64,000 nucleotides of DNA from Helicoverpa zea (taxonomy: Eukaryota > Arthropoda > Insecta > Lepidoptera > Noctuidae): NCBI RefSeq assembly GCF_022581195.2, contig NC_061474.1, positions 6,944,001 to 7,008,000 on the forward strand. Direction: 5' to 3'. The position numbers and the translations under genes are program-made. This document shows, one piece after another, positions 40,249 through 51,880 of the stretch (positions are counted from its first letter, which is position 1; every line of letters begins with the position of its first letter). The notes beneath the pieces are model-generated. The model was not told the DNA's origin. It ran no database searches and saw only the letters and a program-made list of their open reading frames with translations.

Positions 40249-43200
40249 ACTATATTATATTCTTTCACATTACAGTACAAATATTATTCTTGACAAGCAA
40301 CTGAGGAGCTGATGGAGTATATTAAAAGGCATAGAGGTATATATTGCTATGTCTTCCACCTAACTATAAAATTAATCTCACCCCCATTTACCACAGAACA
40401 AAGCCTGAGTGTATTTTCATGCAACGCACACAACTTATACGGCACAATAAAGTGAGGAACCGTCTGATGTTTACCAAGTACAATAATAAAATGTATGTGA
40501 CACGTTGTATTATGTAGATTGACATTTCATGTTATCCTGGCTGAGTTGTTGCTACTGTTTTGGTTGGAAATTCACCGTTACAGAGCTTTCACAGGCGCTC
40601 GGTTGTTTTTGAACGGCTAACTGTCAATTCCTGCGGCTGAGCAGTGTCACTCGTAACACCGTGTCTATAAGTGGCCAGCGTAAAAGGCTATAAAGCGCTG
40701 TTGGGAGTGAAAAATATAGAGATAATAATTAAACTAACCCGACCCATCATAGGGTATAGGCAACATGCGCGTATCTGTTACTCGTTTCTCTCTTCTCGAA
40801 AGTTATCTGCCATTGAATTAAGCGAGAACTAAGTATAAGTACAATACATACATTAAAAAGAAGCTTTACAGAAAATCATATTCTTTTGCCCTAACTTATT
40901 TTGTGGTAATATATCGTCCTGCATAGCCAAAAAATTATCACATCAAACATGATGTACCTATAGTAAAACGTCATTCTATCTTTATGATTTGTCACGCTAC
41001 CTATTACCACAAATTGGATAACTACCAGCAAGCTTTACAAATTCACTCAGTGTCACCTTTACTTCCACTCCCTGACCATCACAAATAGCCTCCATCAGCA
41101 AATACGTTCCGTTTTTCACAGTATTAGACCGCAGCTATACATAGCGGGCCTTTTTAAATATTCACACCCCTAAAGCGATGTCTCACTGCACAAATGAAAC
41201 ACAGAAAATCAAGAATTGGTTTTTCAAAAAGTTAATGTGACCCTGAAATGCTGAGGCAGGCTGAGGAAAGGTTTCTACTAATAGAAGACGGACACTTCTT
41301 CAATTTTACACCCATCATCAGGAAATAATAATTAAGAAACTACATAAACGCAGAAAGGTAGGCCCTCCGAAACAGGTGACTGTCGCAATGCCTGATTAGC
41401 CATTAGTCACAGGATAGAAATGTAGGGTCTGTCAGAGCGAGTGGAGAGCAATCTCATACATTCCCATACAGTAACTATTTGACTCAAAGGCCGCTTGCGG
41501 CTCGACGCGACTTTCACCTGTGTTGCAAGGGAAACTTAACATCATATCCAGGTATTAATATTAATAAAAAGAAGGAGAGTGAATCTTATAGATAATCGTG
41601 CTTGAATGCGTTCCTTTGTCCTTTAATTTTTGACACTTCTCATGTTTTGTTACCATTAGAACTTCTGCACTTTTCTACCACAAGTCCGAGGCCCTAAAGC
41701 GCTCTAGTCGCAGTGATTTAGTTCTGTGTGATTGCGTCAACGAGGCCCCGCGGCCGTTCCCTCATTCACGACGTGGACACTTTCCCAAATATATTTTGTT
41801 TGGACTTTTTTGGGAATGAGATTTTTATTAAGTACTTTGGATTTGTTGAAGAAGTCACTTGCTGATATCAATCCGTTGGGACAGTTATTGTTGGAGGCAT
41901 ATTATGACCCGAATGCGTGATTACTATTTGAACATTAATAAAATCTTTATCACGTATTTTAAAGTTAATAAGTTAAAGTTTTAAAAAGTAAAAAGCCTAA
42001 AAAGTGCCTAAAAACTACTTCATCATTGTGGGGATTAAAATATTGAATTCTGGTAGGTAGGTAACCCGCATCAGAGATACTATGAGCTGCAAATCCTTAT
42101 GAAGGAGCTAGATACGAGTTTGTGATTGATAAAATCCTCTTACGTTTAATTGATGCTTTAAAAAAACCTACAGATTAGGTACATATGGAAATTGTACACG
42201 TGTACGAAAAAAATATTCAAAAAAATGGTCCTAATGTACCCATATGTTCAAAAAAGCTTCATTCCAAATTTCGCAAAAGTCAGCGCAAACCGTCCCCGGA
42301 AATATTAAGGTGGACGAAAAAATACAATATCGGATTCGAAACAATGTGAAAATCTATTCGGAATCGCGGAGTCGCCAATAGCCGTAGATACAGTTCTGAT
42401 TTTCGGTCAAACCGTTAAGAAATTATTGACTGGGATAAAATGACTGGATCACATAAAAAATAAAATCGGTCCAGTCGTGTTTGAGTAACCGGTTAACGAG
42501 CATACGTAGAAAAATTGAGAATTGAGAACTTCCTCCTATTTTGCAGTCAGTTTTTAAGATACACAGGAGGTTTTTTTTAATATTTTATATTTGATGACAA
42601 TTTGAGACTTGTATCCATTTCAAATAGCCGTGATCCATTACTGGACAAGGGCATACTCCTTCTGTAACTTGCTCAGAATATCGGATATTTCCGTCTCTCG
42701 TCACATCCATTATTCAAGAAGTTTCGACATAACTATCCAGCATTAAACAAGTTATTTTACCTTTCCGATAAACTGAACCACTTCGATAACCAGTTTTGTT
42801 GGAAAATGCACAAAAACAAAATAAGCAGGGCGCTGGTTTTAACGGCTTTCATCGAAAAGTTCAGAACTATTTTTTGCTCAAAACATAATCTTTGCTTTTT
42901 ACAATCGATGGCTTCAAGAGGTATTTTTAATTAAAATTATTTTCCTGGGATCTGAGAATGAAGTTTACTTGATATTGTATACAAAAAAAATGCCTGAGTT
43001 ACTGATGACTATATTTTTGAAAAAAATGGGTCCAAGGAAGGTAGTAGGTATGCATTACCAAATATATTCTTGCCGATCAGCAGAATTTTATAAGCTTTTG
43101 CCACTCCACACAATGTATTGTTTCAGTAGAGATCTAATTAAAGTAATAACATTACCCTTTTCATGACTCTTCACTCATTTAGTTCGGACGGTGGCCCGCC

Positions 43201-44160
43201 AATTTGCCAATAATCTCCCAATTTCATCCATTGGCTGTCATCATCATCAAATCAGCAAGCCAATATCCAAAACTGCAAATTGGTTATTCTGTCGTTCACA
43301 AAATATCCATCCAAAGGACATTTGTGTTGGAATATAATTTCTTTCTCAACGCTTCTGGCAATTATTTGTGATCACATTTTAATGATAATTGATGGCCCAC
43401 TTTCTTTTATAAGAAAATATTGAAAATACGAATTTGAAGAGAACGGATTTAACCTTGTCTAAGGAAAAGAAAATTGATGTGTATTTTCTTGCGTTTACTT
43501 ACAATACATCTATCTATTTATCCGAGGAAAAAAACTGCCAATTTTCGTACCAATTTGCTCGAAATTCTATTCAGCCATTAATCAACCAATATTTACAAAG
43601 ATAAATTTGATATTCATTTTGTGTCTCTAACAGATACTGTCTTTGTCAGTTTAATTATGTGCATATTATTAAATATAAAAGAAATCATTTGGTATATTAA
43701 AGCATACCTACTTATCAATACTCCTCTTACAAAAACACCTTAAAATTTTCATAAAATCTCAACATGAAATCAGCATCTCAAGAGAGATTCGAACGACACT
43801 TCAAAGAGAGACTCTCGAACAAGAGTGATTTATTAATCCCTGATTTTACATTAAGCACTTGATCTGTCAATATCGTCATAACTTTGCCAAACATGCCTTG
43901 AGATTTGAACTTGAAACCTTTTAGACATCCTCCTGCTGATTACTGTGAAAGCGATTTATTTTTAGGCAACAAATGACGATCTTCTCATCAAAATATCGGC
44001 CAACCCATCACCATAATTAAATTATACTCTCTAATTGGTTAAAAGATTGACAATGTCTAAGAATCAAGCGGGTTCAGTGTAACCTAAATTGATCACCAAG
44101 GCGGCTCTTGTAGATCAACCGTCAGCGAGGAATATTAATGCTCAAGCTTTTTCGTAGAAC
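40249..44160. other. 3.9 kb without recognised feature
   Basis: AT-rich sequence. The 62-codon frame at 41732-41920 and others have no recognisable motif, and no repeat family was identified. Confidence 0.5.
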
Positions 44161-44250
44161 GTCTGATAGCCTGATGGGACGGCAATCAACATGATCGCAG
44201 AGAGATCTAGAATAAATAGATCGTGCCACGCTTGTTACAGAACACAGGCA
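44161..44250 (-). mobile_element. S2-family SINE scrap
   Basis: ATAGCCTGATGGGACGGCAA and a diverged continuation match the reverse complement of the S2 body (ATAGCCCGATGGGACGGCAA at 15946). Head and tail are not recognisable. Confidence 0.5.
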
Positions 44251-46072
44251 TCCCAAGCTAGGTCAAACTAAATTGATAAAATCTAACAAATAGCAAACTA
44301 CAATCTACATACTTCAACTATCTTTAAAAATCTAACACGGGGCGCTTTGAGGTCGGCCCGATGCGGGCGAAATTCGACGGCGGAGTTTTGCAAAATCCGT
44401 GTTTCAAATTCCGTTAAGCATTCGTGGAGTGGAATTAAATCGGTCGCCAGCAATACATCAAAAGGGATTGTCGTGATTAGTCTCAGTTTGAATAATAGCG
44501 GAATCAAATAGATTTATTAGGGACGGACAATACCAAAAGTTGTGTCTTTGATTGTTTTTATTTTTGGCTTAAGCTTAGTGTTGTTGTTTCTCGGTTTTGT
44601 TTTATAATTTAGTGGTTTTATTCTTTTGTTTGTAAGGCTTTTATAGTTACAGGGCTGACATACAGTAGTTTGAAGAAGGTTTGAAGAGAGCGTAGAGAGC
44701 TTTTTGAAAGAAGCTCGAATCACTGCTACTAAATCATTTCTGCGCAGATGTAGGTCAGAGCTCAAGATTCGTGCCGATAACTATACATTACAGAACAAGT
44801 CTATAATGGTGCCTCAAGAAGGCATAAGCTTCCAACTTAAAAAAATGCGAAAAAAAAACACATTTTTATTTTCCTGCTTTCATTAAACTTGGCCACACAC
44901 ACTCTGGGATTATTGAGGTAGGTCATATTGATCCATTTATAATTATGATGTCATCAACTGAGTGCATGATATTTTAGCTGTGGTTAAAAATGGGTCAAAA
45001 GCATTGAGTGGCGTTGCAAAAATACAACGTATTTTCACTGCGGTAGCATTTCACGGATATTTGAGTACGATATAACGGTAAATATACAGTTTTCTCTCAT
45101 TTAAAATGATAGTTTGTTTCATGAAAATAGGTAGACATTCAAATAAATGCGTATTGTATGTAGATATTTGTTTTTTAACGCTACATTGTTGGTTATTGGC
45201 TGTGGAAGCGGAACTTTTTAAAGGATTTTCAGAATCATTTCTGTTATCAAGTTGCAAAAACAGTACATTGTGTATGATTTTTCAATATTAACTAGATAAA
45301 TAAAACAGCCCATTTTCAGTCTCAATAACTCAAAGATCTCAAAAACAATTCATTTAATCCAATGAAGACGCAATACGGATATTGTTAAACAAGTTATAAC
45401 TATTTGACTCGGAACTTCTTTCAGAGATTGTTCTAGAATGGAAGTGCGTTAATTCCCCGCGGTGGAGCGCCGTACGAATTCGAAATTGGAATTTATCGAA
45501 GAAATCGGTTTGGTGTTCCATTTTCGATTGTCTGGCCTTTTTGGTTGCAGGTTTTTTTTTACTGTTTAAAGGTTTTATTGTTGGGAAATGAGTTTTGAAT
45601 AAGCATTTTTTAACCATTAATTTGTAACACATATTATTGAAACAGATATTTTCATTATAATTAAGTATCTTCCCTCGGACATAAGAACGCTTTTATTGAC
45701 ATTCTTAACCCGCTATGAACAAAATGTTTCTTTAATTTGGCAGTTGTCTAATTTCCTTTTTGCCTTCCAAAATTGTATTGTATACTTTTCAAACGATCTG
45801 AGTTACATAACCCAGTCTTCAAACATTAATAGACCCGATATTACCTACAGATTAATAACAAAACTACTATTATAATAAAGTTGAAAACAACTTATAACAA
45901 CAACAACGCCCTTCAAATGAAAGTCGAATAAAAAACCTGAAAAAAACTTTGTTGTTTTGAAAGTTTTTCGAGCCAAAGCCCTTCCTGTTTCCAAACGATG
46001 ATTAATGATACTTTTTGGATATTAAATATATGACGTAAATATTAGAATAGGGGTATATTTTGACACAAATAT
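44251..46072. other. Intergenic DNA, no gene recognised
   Basis: The one item of note is the short repeat shared with the window start (44749-44786). Frames near 44300-44760 and 45354-45632 are not assignable to any family. Confidence 0.45.
44749..44786 (+). repeat. Short repeat shared with window start
   Basis: Second copy of the 38-base motif at 1-38 (GTGCCGATAACTATAC core). A family was not identified. Confidence 0.4.
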
Positions 46073-46145
46073 TACCCCGCGGTTTCACTCACGTCCAAAG
46101 GGATTAAATTCTAGTCTATTGCCTTCCTTGACAAATAGGGGTACT
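46073..46145 (-). mobile_element. Helitron-like fragment
   Basis: CCGCGGTTTCACTCACGTCC and a diverged continuation match the reverse complement of the 3' half of 53333-53527. The rest is missing. Confidence 0.45.
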
Positions 46146-46253
46146 CAACGATGTACCTATAGTGTTTTCACATAAAGAGGTTCCGAGCGACACCTCTCGA
46201 TTCGTACGGGCGATAGCAAACAATTGACAATCGCCGCACAGCAAAACCGAGCG

Positions 46254-46782
46254 TGTGAGATGTTCCCAAATTAATAATTTAAATAAGTGTTAAGTGATTA
46301 CAAAAATATGGTATTTAATTACTTTAAAATGTGATTAATATAATGTGAGAATTATTTTTACAAATTGTCTACTTTATTTTAAAATTAAGTGTATGTGTTA
46401 CGTCACAACCGGTAGTCAGAGGTGGGGTGGAGTGACGAGGTTGTTTACTACTTGGTATAAAAGGGGCGGAGTGACCGGCGCACGGGCACTTGCTCCTGAG
46501 ACGTGAACAGTGTTGTTACTCTACCCCCTGTCGGTTAGATCTGACTCTGAGTACCTACATAATATTATATTCAGATAAGTATTTTCTTTTTTTGTTAATC
46601 TTTGCGTAACCTACAAAATAATTGTGTTCTTTGCTATTATAATGTGGATTATGTAATAAATAGTAGTGTGGTTTACATATCAGTGAGTAATAGAGTTTTT
46701 GGTTATATTTGTAAACAAAATAAAACTTTTGTTACGATTTCTGTTATTTTTTTTTATTTTATTTGGGTACCAACTTCTAACA
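46254..46782 (+). repeat. 5' LTR
   Basis: 529 bp, TG...CA bounded. Contains the promoter; no difference from 51348-51876 was noticed. Confidence 0.93.
46455..46462 (+). promoter_or_regulatory. LTR TATA box
   Basis: GTATAAAAGGGGCGG in the 5' LTR is a strong TATA box, with transcription expected to start about 25-30 bases downstream near GGCACTTGC. The same motif is in the 3' LTR at about 51549. Confidence 0.75.
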
Positions 46783-46795
46783 TCAGAAGTGGGAT
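46783..46795 (+). promoter_or_regulatory. tRNA-Leu-like primer binding site
   Basis: TCAGAAGTGGGAT directly follows the LTR and matches the complement of the insect tRNA-Leu 3' region, skipping the last five tRNA bases. That offset is, from memory, also seen in mdg3/micropia-like elements. Confidence 0.6.
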
Positions 46796-46852
46796 ACTTA
46801 CTCGCTAGGCTGAAATATCTAAAAGCATTTTTTTTACATTTCAGTGTGAACC

Positions 46853-48901
46853 ATGGACGCGGAGCTTGTAAAAACTTTGTTGGAATCCATCAAGATGGCC
46901 ATTTCTACAAATCGACGTCAAGATGATATAGCACTACCCGCATTTGATCCAGAAAAGATGCACAATGGCGCCGAGAGCTGGTGTAAGAATATCGAGGACC
47001 TCGGTGCCGAATTCAACTGGAGCAGCCTACAAATGGTAGCAAAGGCTGGTAAGGCCCTTCGGGGCTCTGCTTCTTCTTGGTTTGAGTCATGGGAACCTGA
47101 ACATCGCGATTGGGAAACTTTTCGTCAAGATTTAGTAGCCCTTTTTCCCACCAAAAAGAATTTAACTGAAAAGTTGACAAAAGCTGTTTTGTACAATTCT
47201 GAGTCTGCAGAAACTTACGCCGAATATGCCAGAGAAAAGATCTTGCTCCTTAAAAAGACTAAAGTACCGTTTACTGAAGAACAGCTTATTGAGCTTGTAT
47301 GTGGGGGGGTTCGCGATGTGAATGTTCGTATGGCTTCTTTTAATAGCTCGGTGAATACCACTAACGAATTAATTACTCTCTTCTCTAGTTATAGTAAAAA
47401 TCCTAGAAAACGACCCTTTGACAAAAATTCGACTGTAGACGATTCCGGTACTAGTTCAGCCAAGAAACCCCGTACAGATTTTGCTATCAAACAATGTTTC
47501 ACCTGTGGTCAAAAGGGTCACATTCAATTTCAATGCCCAAAAAACTCAAATAATAATAAAAACGTTTCGAACTGTGATGCCAGGCCTAAATCAAAAGATA
47601 TTCCAACCACGAGTAATAAAAACCTTAAATGTGGTTATTGTAAAAAAGAGGGCCATAGTATAGAAAAGTGTTGGACAAAACAGCGAGTTGATCGCGAGAA
47701 ACAGAATAATAAACCTGTAAATTGCATGACCCAGTCAGGTTTAAAACTTACCAAAGTTTACATTAATGATATTGCTGTAGATGCTTTAATCGATACTGGT
47801 GCTAATTGTTCAATCATAAAAGAATCCATAGCATTCCGATTGGGCTGTCACGTTTCCCCTTGGACTGTACGTTTGGATGGTATAGGTTCAGGTCACGTAA
47901 ATACTTTTGGTAGAATAACAGTACCGGTTCGTTTTAATGACGTCTGCATTGAATTAGATTTAAACGTAGTATCAAATGATTTTGTTTATGATTGTATTAT
48001 AGGACAAGATGTTGTCAAATACGCAGATATTGCCATAATTACGGACACATCTGGGACAAAATTGGTACGTAAAAATATAGTTAATCTAAGTAAGAATAAT
48101 TTAGAGGATAATCAAAATCTGCTTTCGGAAAGTATTCAAAATCTAGATGAGAAATTGCAAGATAAATTTTTTTCAATTTTTAATAAATACCCTCGAATAC
48201 TACCCACTGAAGAATATATTGGAAACGTTAATACGGGTAAATTGGAAATAAAATTAAAAACAGATAAAAATATTAACTATCGTCCTTATCGTTTAGCGCC
48301 GTTAGAACGTGAAAAAGTAAAGAATATAGTAAGTGACCTTTTGCGAACTGGTATCATCCGAGATAGTGATTCTTCATACGCGAGTCCCGTATTATTAGTG
48401 AAGAAACGTGACGGCGGTGATCGCATGTGTGTCGATTATAGGGCACTCAATTCTATTATTGAAAAAGAAAGGTATCCGTTGCCCATGATTCAAGACGAAA
48501 TTGATCAATTAGGTAAGGCAAAGTATTTTATATCTATTGATATGAAAAACGGATTCCACCAAATACCAGTTTCTGAAAATAGCATCAAATATACAGCTTT
48601 TGTGACCCCTGATGGGCACTATGAATATATTAAAATGCCTTTTGGGATATGCAATGGCCCCTCAGTTTTCCAACGCGCCATATCTAAAGCAGTTAAAGAT
48701 TTAAAGTTTGTTAGGGTTTACATAGATGACCTACTTTTACCGTGCGAAACTATTGAACAGGGCCTAGAGTATTTGGATTTATGCTTGGCAGCACTTGTTA
48801 AGGCTGGATTTACTATTAACTTAAGGAAATGTCGTTTTTTTTGTAACATCTATAGAATATTTAGGCTGGATTATTTCGGCCGAAGGTGTGCGACCCAGTG
48901 A
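46853..48901 (+). CDS. Gag-Pol, N-terminal part (Gag, protease, RT)
   Basis: 682 codons from an ATG in good context (ACCATGG). An N-terminal capsid-like Gag region is followed by two CCHC knuckles starting at Cys215 (CFTCGQKGHIQFQC) and Cys260 (CGYCKKEGHSIEKC). The retropepsin motif IDTGANCS follows (Asp314), then RT with MCVDYRALN, FGICNGPSVFQ and catalytic YIDD (Tyr623, Asp625, Asp626). The last ~25 residues are out of frame with the family. An 8-T run at 48835-48842 marks where the frame is lost, and RT continues in the next frame from 48888. The break may be a mutation in this copy, a sequencing error in the T run, or less likely a programmed shift. Encoded particle and copying functions are as for other Ty3/gypsy elements. 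Confidence 0.9.
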   Translation: MDAELVKTLLESIKMAISTNRRQDDIALPAFDPEKMHNGAESWCKNIEDLGAEFNWSSLQMVAKAGKALRGSASSWFESWEPEHRDWETFRQDLVALFPTKKNLTEKLTKAVLYNSESAETYAEYAREKILLLKKTKVPFTEEQLIELVCGGVRDVNVRMASFNSSVNTTNELITLFSSYSKNPRKRPFDKNSTVDDSGTSSAKKPRTDFAIKQCFTCGQKGHIQFQCPKNSNNNKNVSNCDARPKSKDIPTTSNKNLKCGYCKKEGHSIEKCWTKQRVDREKQNNKPVNCMTQSGLKLTKVYINDIAVDALIDTGANCSIIKESIAFRLGCHVSPWTVRLDGIGSGHVNTFGRITVPVRFNDVCIELDLNVVSNDFVYDCIIGQDVVKYADIAIITDTSGTKLVRKNIVNLSKNNLEDNQNLLSESIQNLDEKLQDKFFSIFNKYPRILPTEEYIGNVNTGKLEIKLKTDKNINYRPYRLAPLEREKVKNIVSDLLRTGIIRDSDSSYASPVLLVKKRDGGDRMCVDYRALNSIIEKERYPLPMIQDEIDQLGKAKYFISIDMKNGFHQIPVSENSIKYTAFVTPDGHYEYIKMPFGICNGPSVFQRAISKAVKDLKFVRVYIDDLLLPCETIEQGLEYLDLCLAALVKAGFTINLRKCRFFCNIYRIFRLDYFGRRCATQ

Positions 48902-50837
48902 AACAAAAGTTCAAGCTTTGGTCAACTCTCCCATTCCCAAAACTGTAAAGCAGGTTAGGCAGTTTATGGGCTTAGCAAGCTATTTCAGGAAATTTATACC
49001 TGAGTTTGCGTCCAAAACGGCTTGTATAACTAAGCTAACTAAAAACGGACAGAATTGGGAATGGGGTAATGAACAAAACGCCGCTCGTCAATATATTATA
49101 GATAAGTTGACATCGGAACCCATCCTCTCTATCTTCGATCCTTCGCTTCCAACTGAGCTGCACACTGATGCAAGTTCCATTGGATACGGTGGCATGCTCG
49201 TCCAAAAACATGGTACAAACAATAGGGTGGTGGCATATTTTAGTCGTCGCACTACAGAACCAGAGTCCAAATACACCTCATACGAGTTGGAGACACTTGC
49301 AGTATACAACTCTTTAAAAAATTTCCGTGTTTACCTTTTAGGTATATCATTTAAAATTATAACTGATTGCAACGCGATTAAATCAACAATGTACAAAAAG
49401 GACCTATCTCCCAGGGTCGCTCGATGGTGGACCTACATGCAGGATTTTAATTTCGAGGTGGTTTATAAAAGAGGTATTTATGTTGGACATGTAGATTATT
49501 TGAGCCGAAATCCTGCTACATCCACTGCCTCAAAGTTAAAATTCTCAGAAGCTCCTCTTCATATTAATTTGTTAACTGAACATTCTTCTTGGTTAGAGGT
49601 AGCTCAGAATAAAGATCCCGAAACACTAAGTTTAATTGACCGAGTACAAAGCGGTGATATTGGAAATGATCAATACGTGTTTAAAAATAACCTGTTATAC
49701 TATAAGTGTCCAATAGACCACAAACTGAAAGCATATGTACCTAAAGGAAGTCGGCTCAGTATCCTACGTTTGTACCATGATGAGAACTGTCACGTTGGTC
49801 AGGAAAAGACATTACAAAAGATAAGAGAGTCTTTTTGGTTTCCTGGTATCAACAGATTTGTTAGAAAATATATTTCACATTGCCTTGTATGTGTTAAAGG
49901 AAAGTTTCACAGTGGTCCGCATCAAGGCTTATTACATCCTATTGATAAAACGCCAATACCGTTTCACACAGTACATCTGGACTGCACAGGCCCCTTTACT
50001 CAGTCCAGTGAAGGTTATAAGCACATTGTAATAATCATTGACGCCTTCACAAAGTATTGTATTCTTAAGCCTCTTAAAACTATGAGTGGTGAGGAAATGT
50101 CTACAGTGATTCGCGATGCTTTAACTATGTTTGGAATCCCATCTAAAATAATTACAGATAGGGCCACTAATTTTTCCAATGTTACTCTAACTGACTTGTT
50201 CCGAGAATGGAATGTTGATCACCATATGATTTCAACTGGTACACCGCGTAGTAATGGACAAGTCGAACGATACGTTGCTACAATTATAAACATGCTAACT
50301 ACTATTTGTAATAATGAGACAGAATGGCCGAATTCATTACATAAAGTTCAGCAGACACTTAATACAACCATACAGAAAACAACAGGCTTTTCACCTTTGA
50401 GATTATTAATTGGTCGTGATTCAAACATTCCCAGCGTACAGGCTCGACTAGCTGATATAGAGGAACCTAGCCCGTCTAATGTAAATCAAATAATTGATGT
50501 TAGGGCTGATAGGGTTTTGGCATACAATAAAATGAAATCGGCAGCAGACAAATACAAATCACGCTTTGACACTACAAGACGAGATAATATAAATTATGAA
50601 ATGGGAGACATTGTCTATGTTTGTCAGGACCATCGCCGCCACGGCAAACTTAGTCCCAAGTTCAAAGGGCCTTATGAAATTATAGAAATACTCCAGAATG
50701 ACAGGTACCGATTACGTGGACAAGGCCGATTACACAACATCGTTATTGCAAAAGAAAAACTGAGAAAGTGGCAAGGCGAATGGTCTGAAGAGAACCAAAT
50801 AGCTGAACAAGGTATGATATTCTTTATTTATTTTTGA
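48888..50837 (+). CDS. Pol, C-terminal part (RT end, RNase H, integrase)
   Basis: A 649-codon frame continuing pol after the shift. The ATG is probably only an internal Met. Contents are the RT connection (FMGLASYFRKFIP), RNase H (Asp94 in TDASS), the integrase zinc finger (His297, His302, CLVC), the catalytic triad Asp365-Asp424-Glu460 (DCTGPF, TDRATNF, NGQVERY), and a C-terminal KFKGPYEI (GPY/F) module. The genomic frame ends at 50837. If the GT-AG segment 50812-51269 is spliced out, the last codons become an acidic tail (LTDNDSSDEE) with a stop at 51302. Confidence 0.88.
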   Translation: MRPSETKVQALVNSPIPKTVKQVRQFMGLASYFRKFIPEFASKTACITKLTKNGQNWEWGNEQNAARQYIIDKLTSEPILSIFDPSLPTELHTDASSIGYGGMLVQKHGTNNRVVAYFSRRTTEPESKYTSYELETLAVYNSLKNFRVYLLGISFKIITDCNAIKSTMYKKDLSPRVARWWTYMQDFNFEVVYKRGIYVGHVDYLSRNPATSTASKLKFSEAPLHINLLTEHSSWLEVAQNKDPETLSLIDRVQSGDIGNDQYVFKNNLLYYKCPIDHKLKAYVPKGSRLSILRLYHDENCHVGQEKTLQKIRESFWFPGINRFVRKYISHCLVCVKGKFHSGPHQGLLHPIDKTPIPFHTVHLDCTGPFTQSSEGYKHIVIIIDAFTKYCILKPLKTMSGEEMSTVIRDALTMFGIPSKIITDRATNFSNVTLTDLFREWNVDHHMISTGTPRSNGQVERYVATIINMLTTICNNETEWPNSLHKVQQTLNTTIQKTTGFSPLRLLIGRDSNIPSVQARLADIEEPSPSNVNQIIDVRADRVLAYNKMKSAADKYKSRFDTTRRDNINYEMGDIVYVCQDHRRHGKLSPKFKGPYEIIEILQNDRYRLRGQGRLHNIVIAKEKLRKWQGEWSEENQIAEQGMIFFIYF

Positions 50838-51269
50838 GAGATGAATGGTAGTTGTTAATGTAGTGAGCTCACTAATAAGATACGTATGTCTGTGTGTGTG
50901 TGTGTATGTGTGTGAGTCGAGTGTTAAGAATACACATGGGTTTAAAATGGGGTACATGTCAACTTGGTGTTGGGTGTATAAACCCAACACGACAAGAATG
51001 ACAAGGCCATGTGAGATGTTGATATTGTTGTACAATTATGGTGATCATTGATGATAAATCATTTGGTGCTGCAAAGGTGGCCTGGTGTGATGTCTGGACA
51101 CCATGATGCAGCACATGGTGGGACTGATCACGACAGCCCAGCCTATGAAATGAAGTGTTATGAAATATGAGTTTGCATTGCTGGAGTAATTGACTTGGTG
51201 AAAGGATTAGACACTATAACCAGCATATAGTGGAACCAATCATGACAAGTTCAATGTTTTATTTTTCAG
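50812..51269 (+). other. Putative intron in the retrotransposon
   Basis: Begins GTATGAT and ends TTTTATTTTTCAG with a pyrimidine-rich tract. Splicing would join phase-1 codon ends in frame and add 11 codons ending DNDSSDEE, with a TAG at 51302. The segment has many stops and a (GT)n run at about 50891-50915. No other protein is encoded between pol and the 3' LTR. Confidence 0.55.
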
Positions 51270-51347
51270 CTTTAACGGACAACGACTCATCAGATGAAGA
51301 ATAGTTTCAAGATCACTTCGAGAGCGAAGTAATGTTCAGAATGGCCG

Positions 51348-51876
51348 TGTGAGATGTTCCCAAATTAATAATTTAAATAAGTGTTAAGTGATTACAAAAA
51401 TATGGTATTTAATTACTTTAAAATGTGATTAATATAATGTGAGAATTATTTTTACAAATTGTCTACTTTATTTTAAAATTAAGTGTATGTGTTACGTCAC
51501 AACCGGTAGTCAGAGGTGGGGTGGAGTGACGAGGTTGTTTACTACTTGGTATAAAAGGGGCGGAGTGACCGGCGCACGGGCACTTGCTCCTGAGACGTGA
51601 ACAGTGTTGTTACTCTACCCCCTGTCGGTTAGATCTGACTCTGAGTACCTACATAATATTATATTCAGATAAGTATTTTCTTTTTTTGTTAATCTTTGCG
51701 TAACCTACAAAATAATTGTGTTCTTTGCTATTATAATGTGGATTATGTAATAAATAGTAGTGTGGTTTACATATCAGTGAGTAATAGAGTTTTTGGTTAT
51801 ATTTGTAAACAAAATAAAACTTTTGTTACGATTTCTGTTATTTTTTTTTATTTTATTTGGGTACCAACTTCTAACA
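51348..51876 (+). repeat. 3' LTR
   Basis: 529 bp, preceded by GTTCAGAATGGCCG rather than a strong purine tract, and followed by the duplication AGCG. Confidence 0.93.
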
Positions 51877-51880
51877 AGCG

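Larger units (their letters stand above)
46254..51876 (+). mobile_element. LTR retrotransposon, tRNA-Leu-primed gypsy type
   Basis: 5623 bp with two 529-bp LTRs (TGTGAGATGTTCCC start, CTTCTAACA end) that look identical, and target duplication AGCG (46250-46253 and 51877-51880). The order is Gag, protease, RT, RNase H, integrase. The primer site fits tRNA-Leu, as recalled for the mdg3/micropia group. It is apparently young but has one frameshift in pol. A 458-bp GT-AG segment near the 3' end may be an intron. Confidence 0.93.

Noticed and set aside
41732..41920. Small gene of 62 codons
   Set aside because: No motif, no splice context, no repeat of the frame elsewhere; length is within chance expectation for 64 kb.
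44298..45632. Possible tandem duplication of a coding fragment (shared IKPLN-K-KP phrase in two minus frames)
   Set aside because: The underlying DNA does not align beyond that phrase, so the similarity is probably chance in lysine-rich AT sequence.
48888..48890. Independent start codon for a separate Pol protein
   Set aside because: The ATG falls inside the RT domain. Homology is continuous with the preceding frame, so this is a frame break rather than a second gene start.
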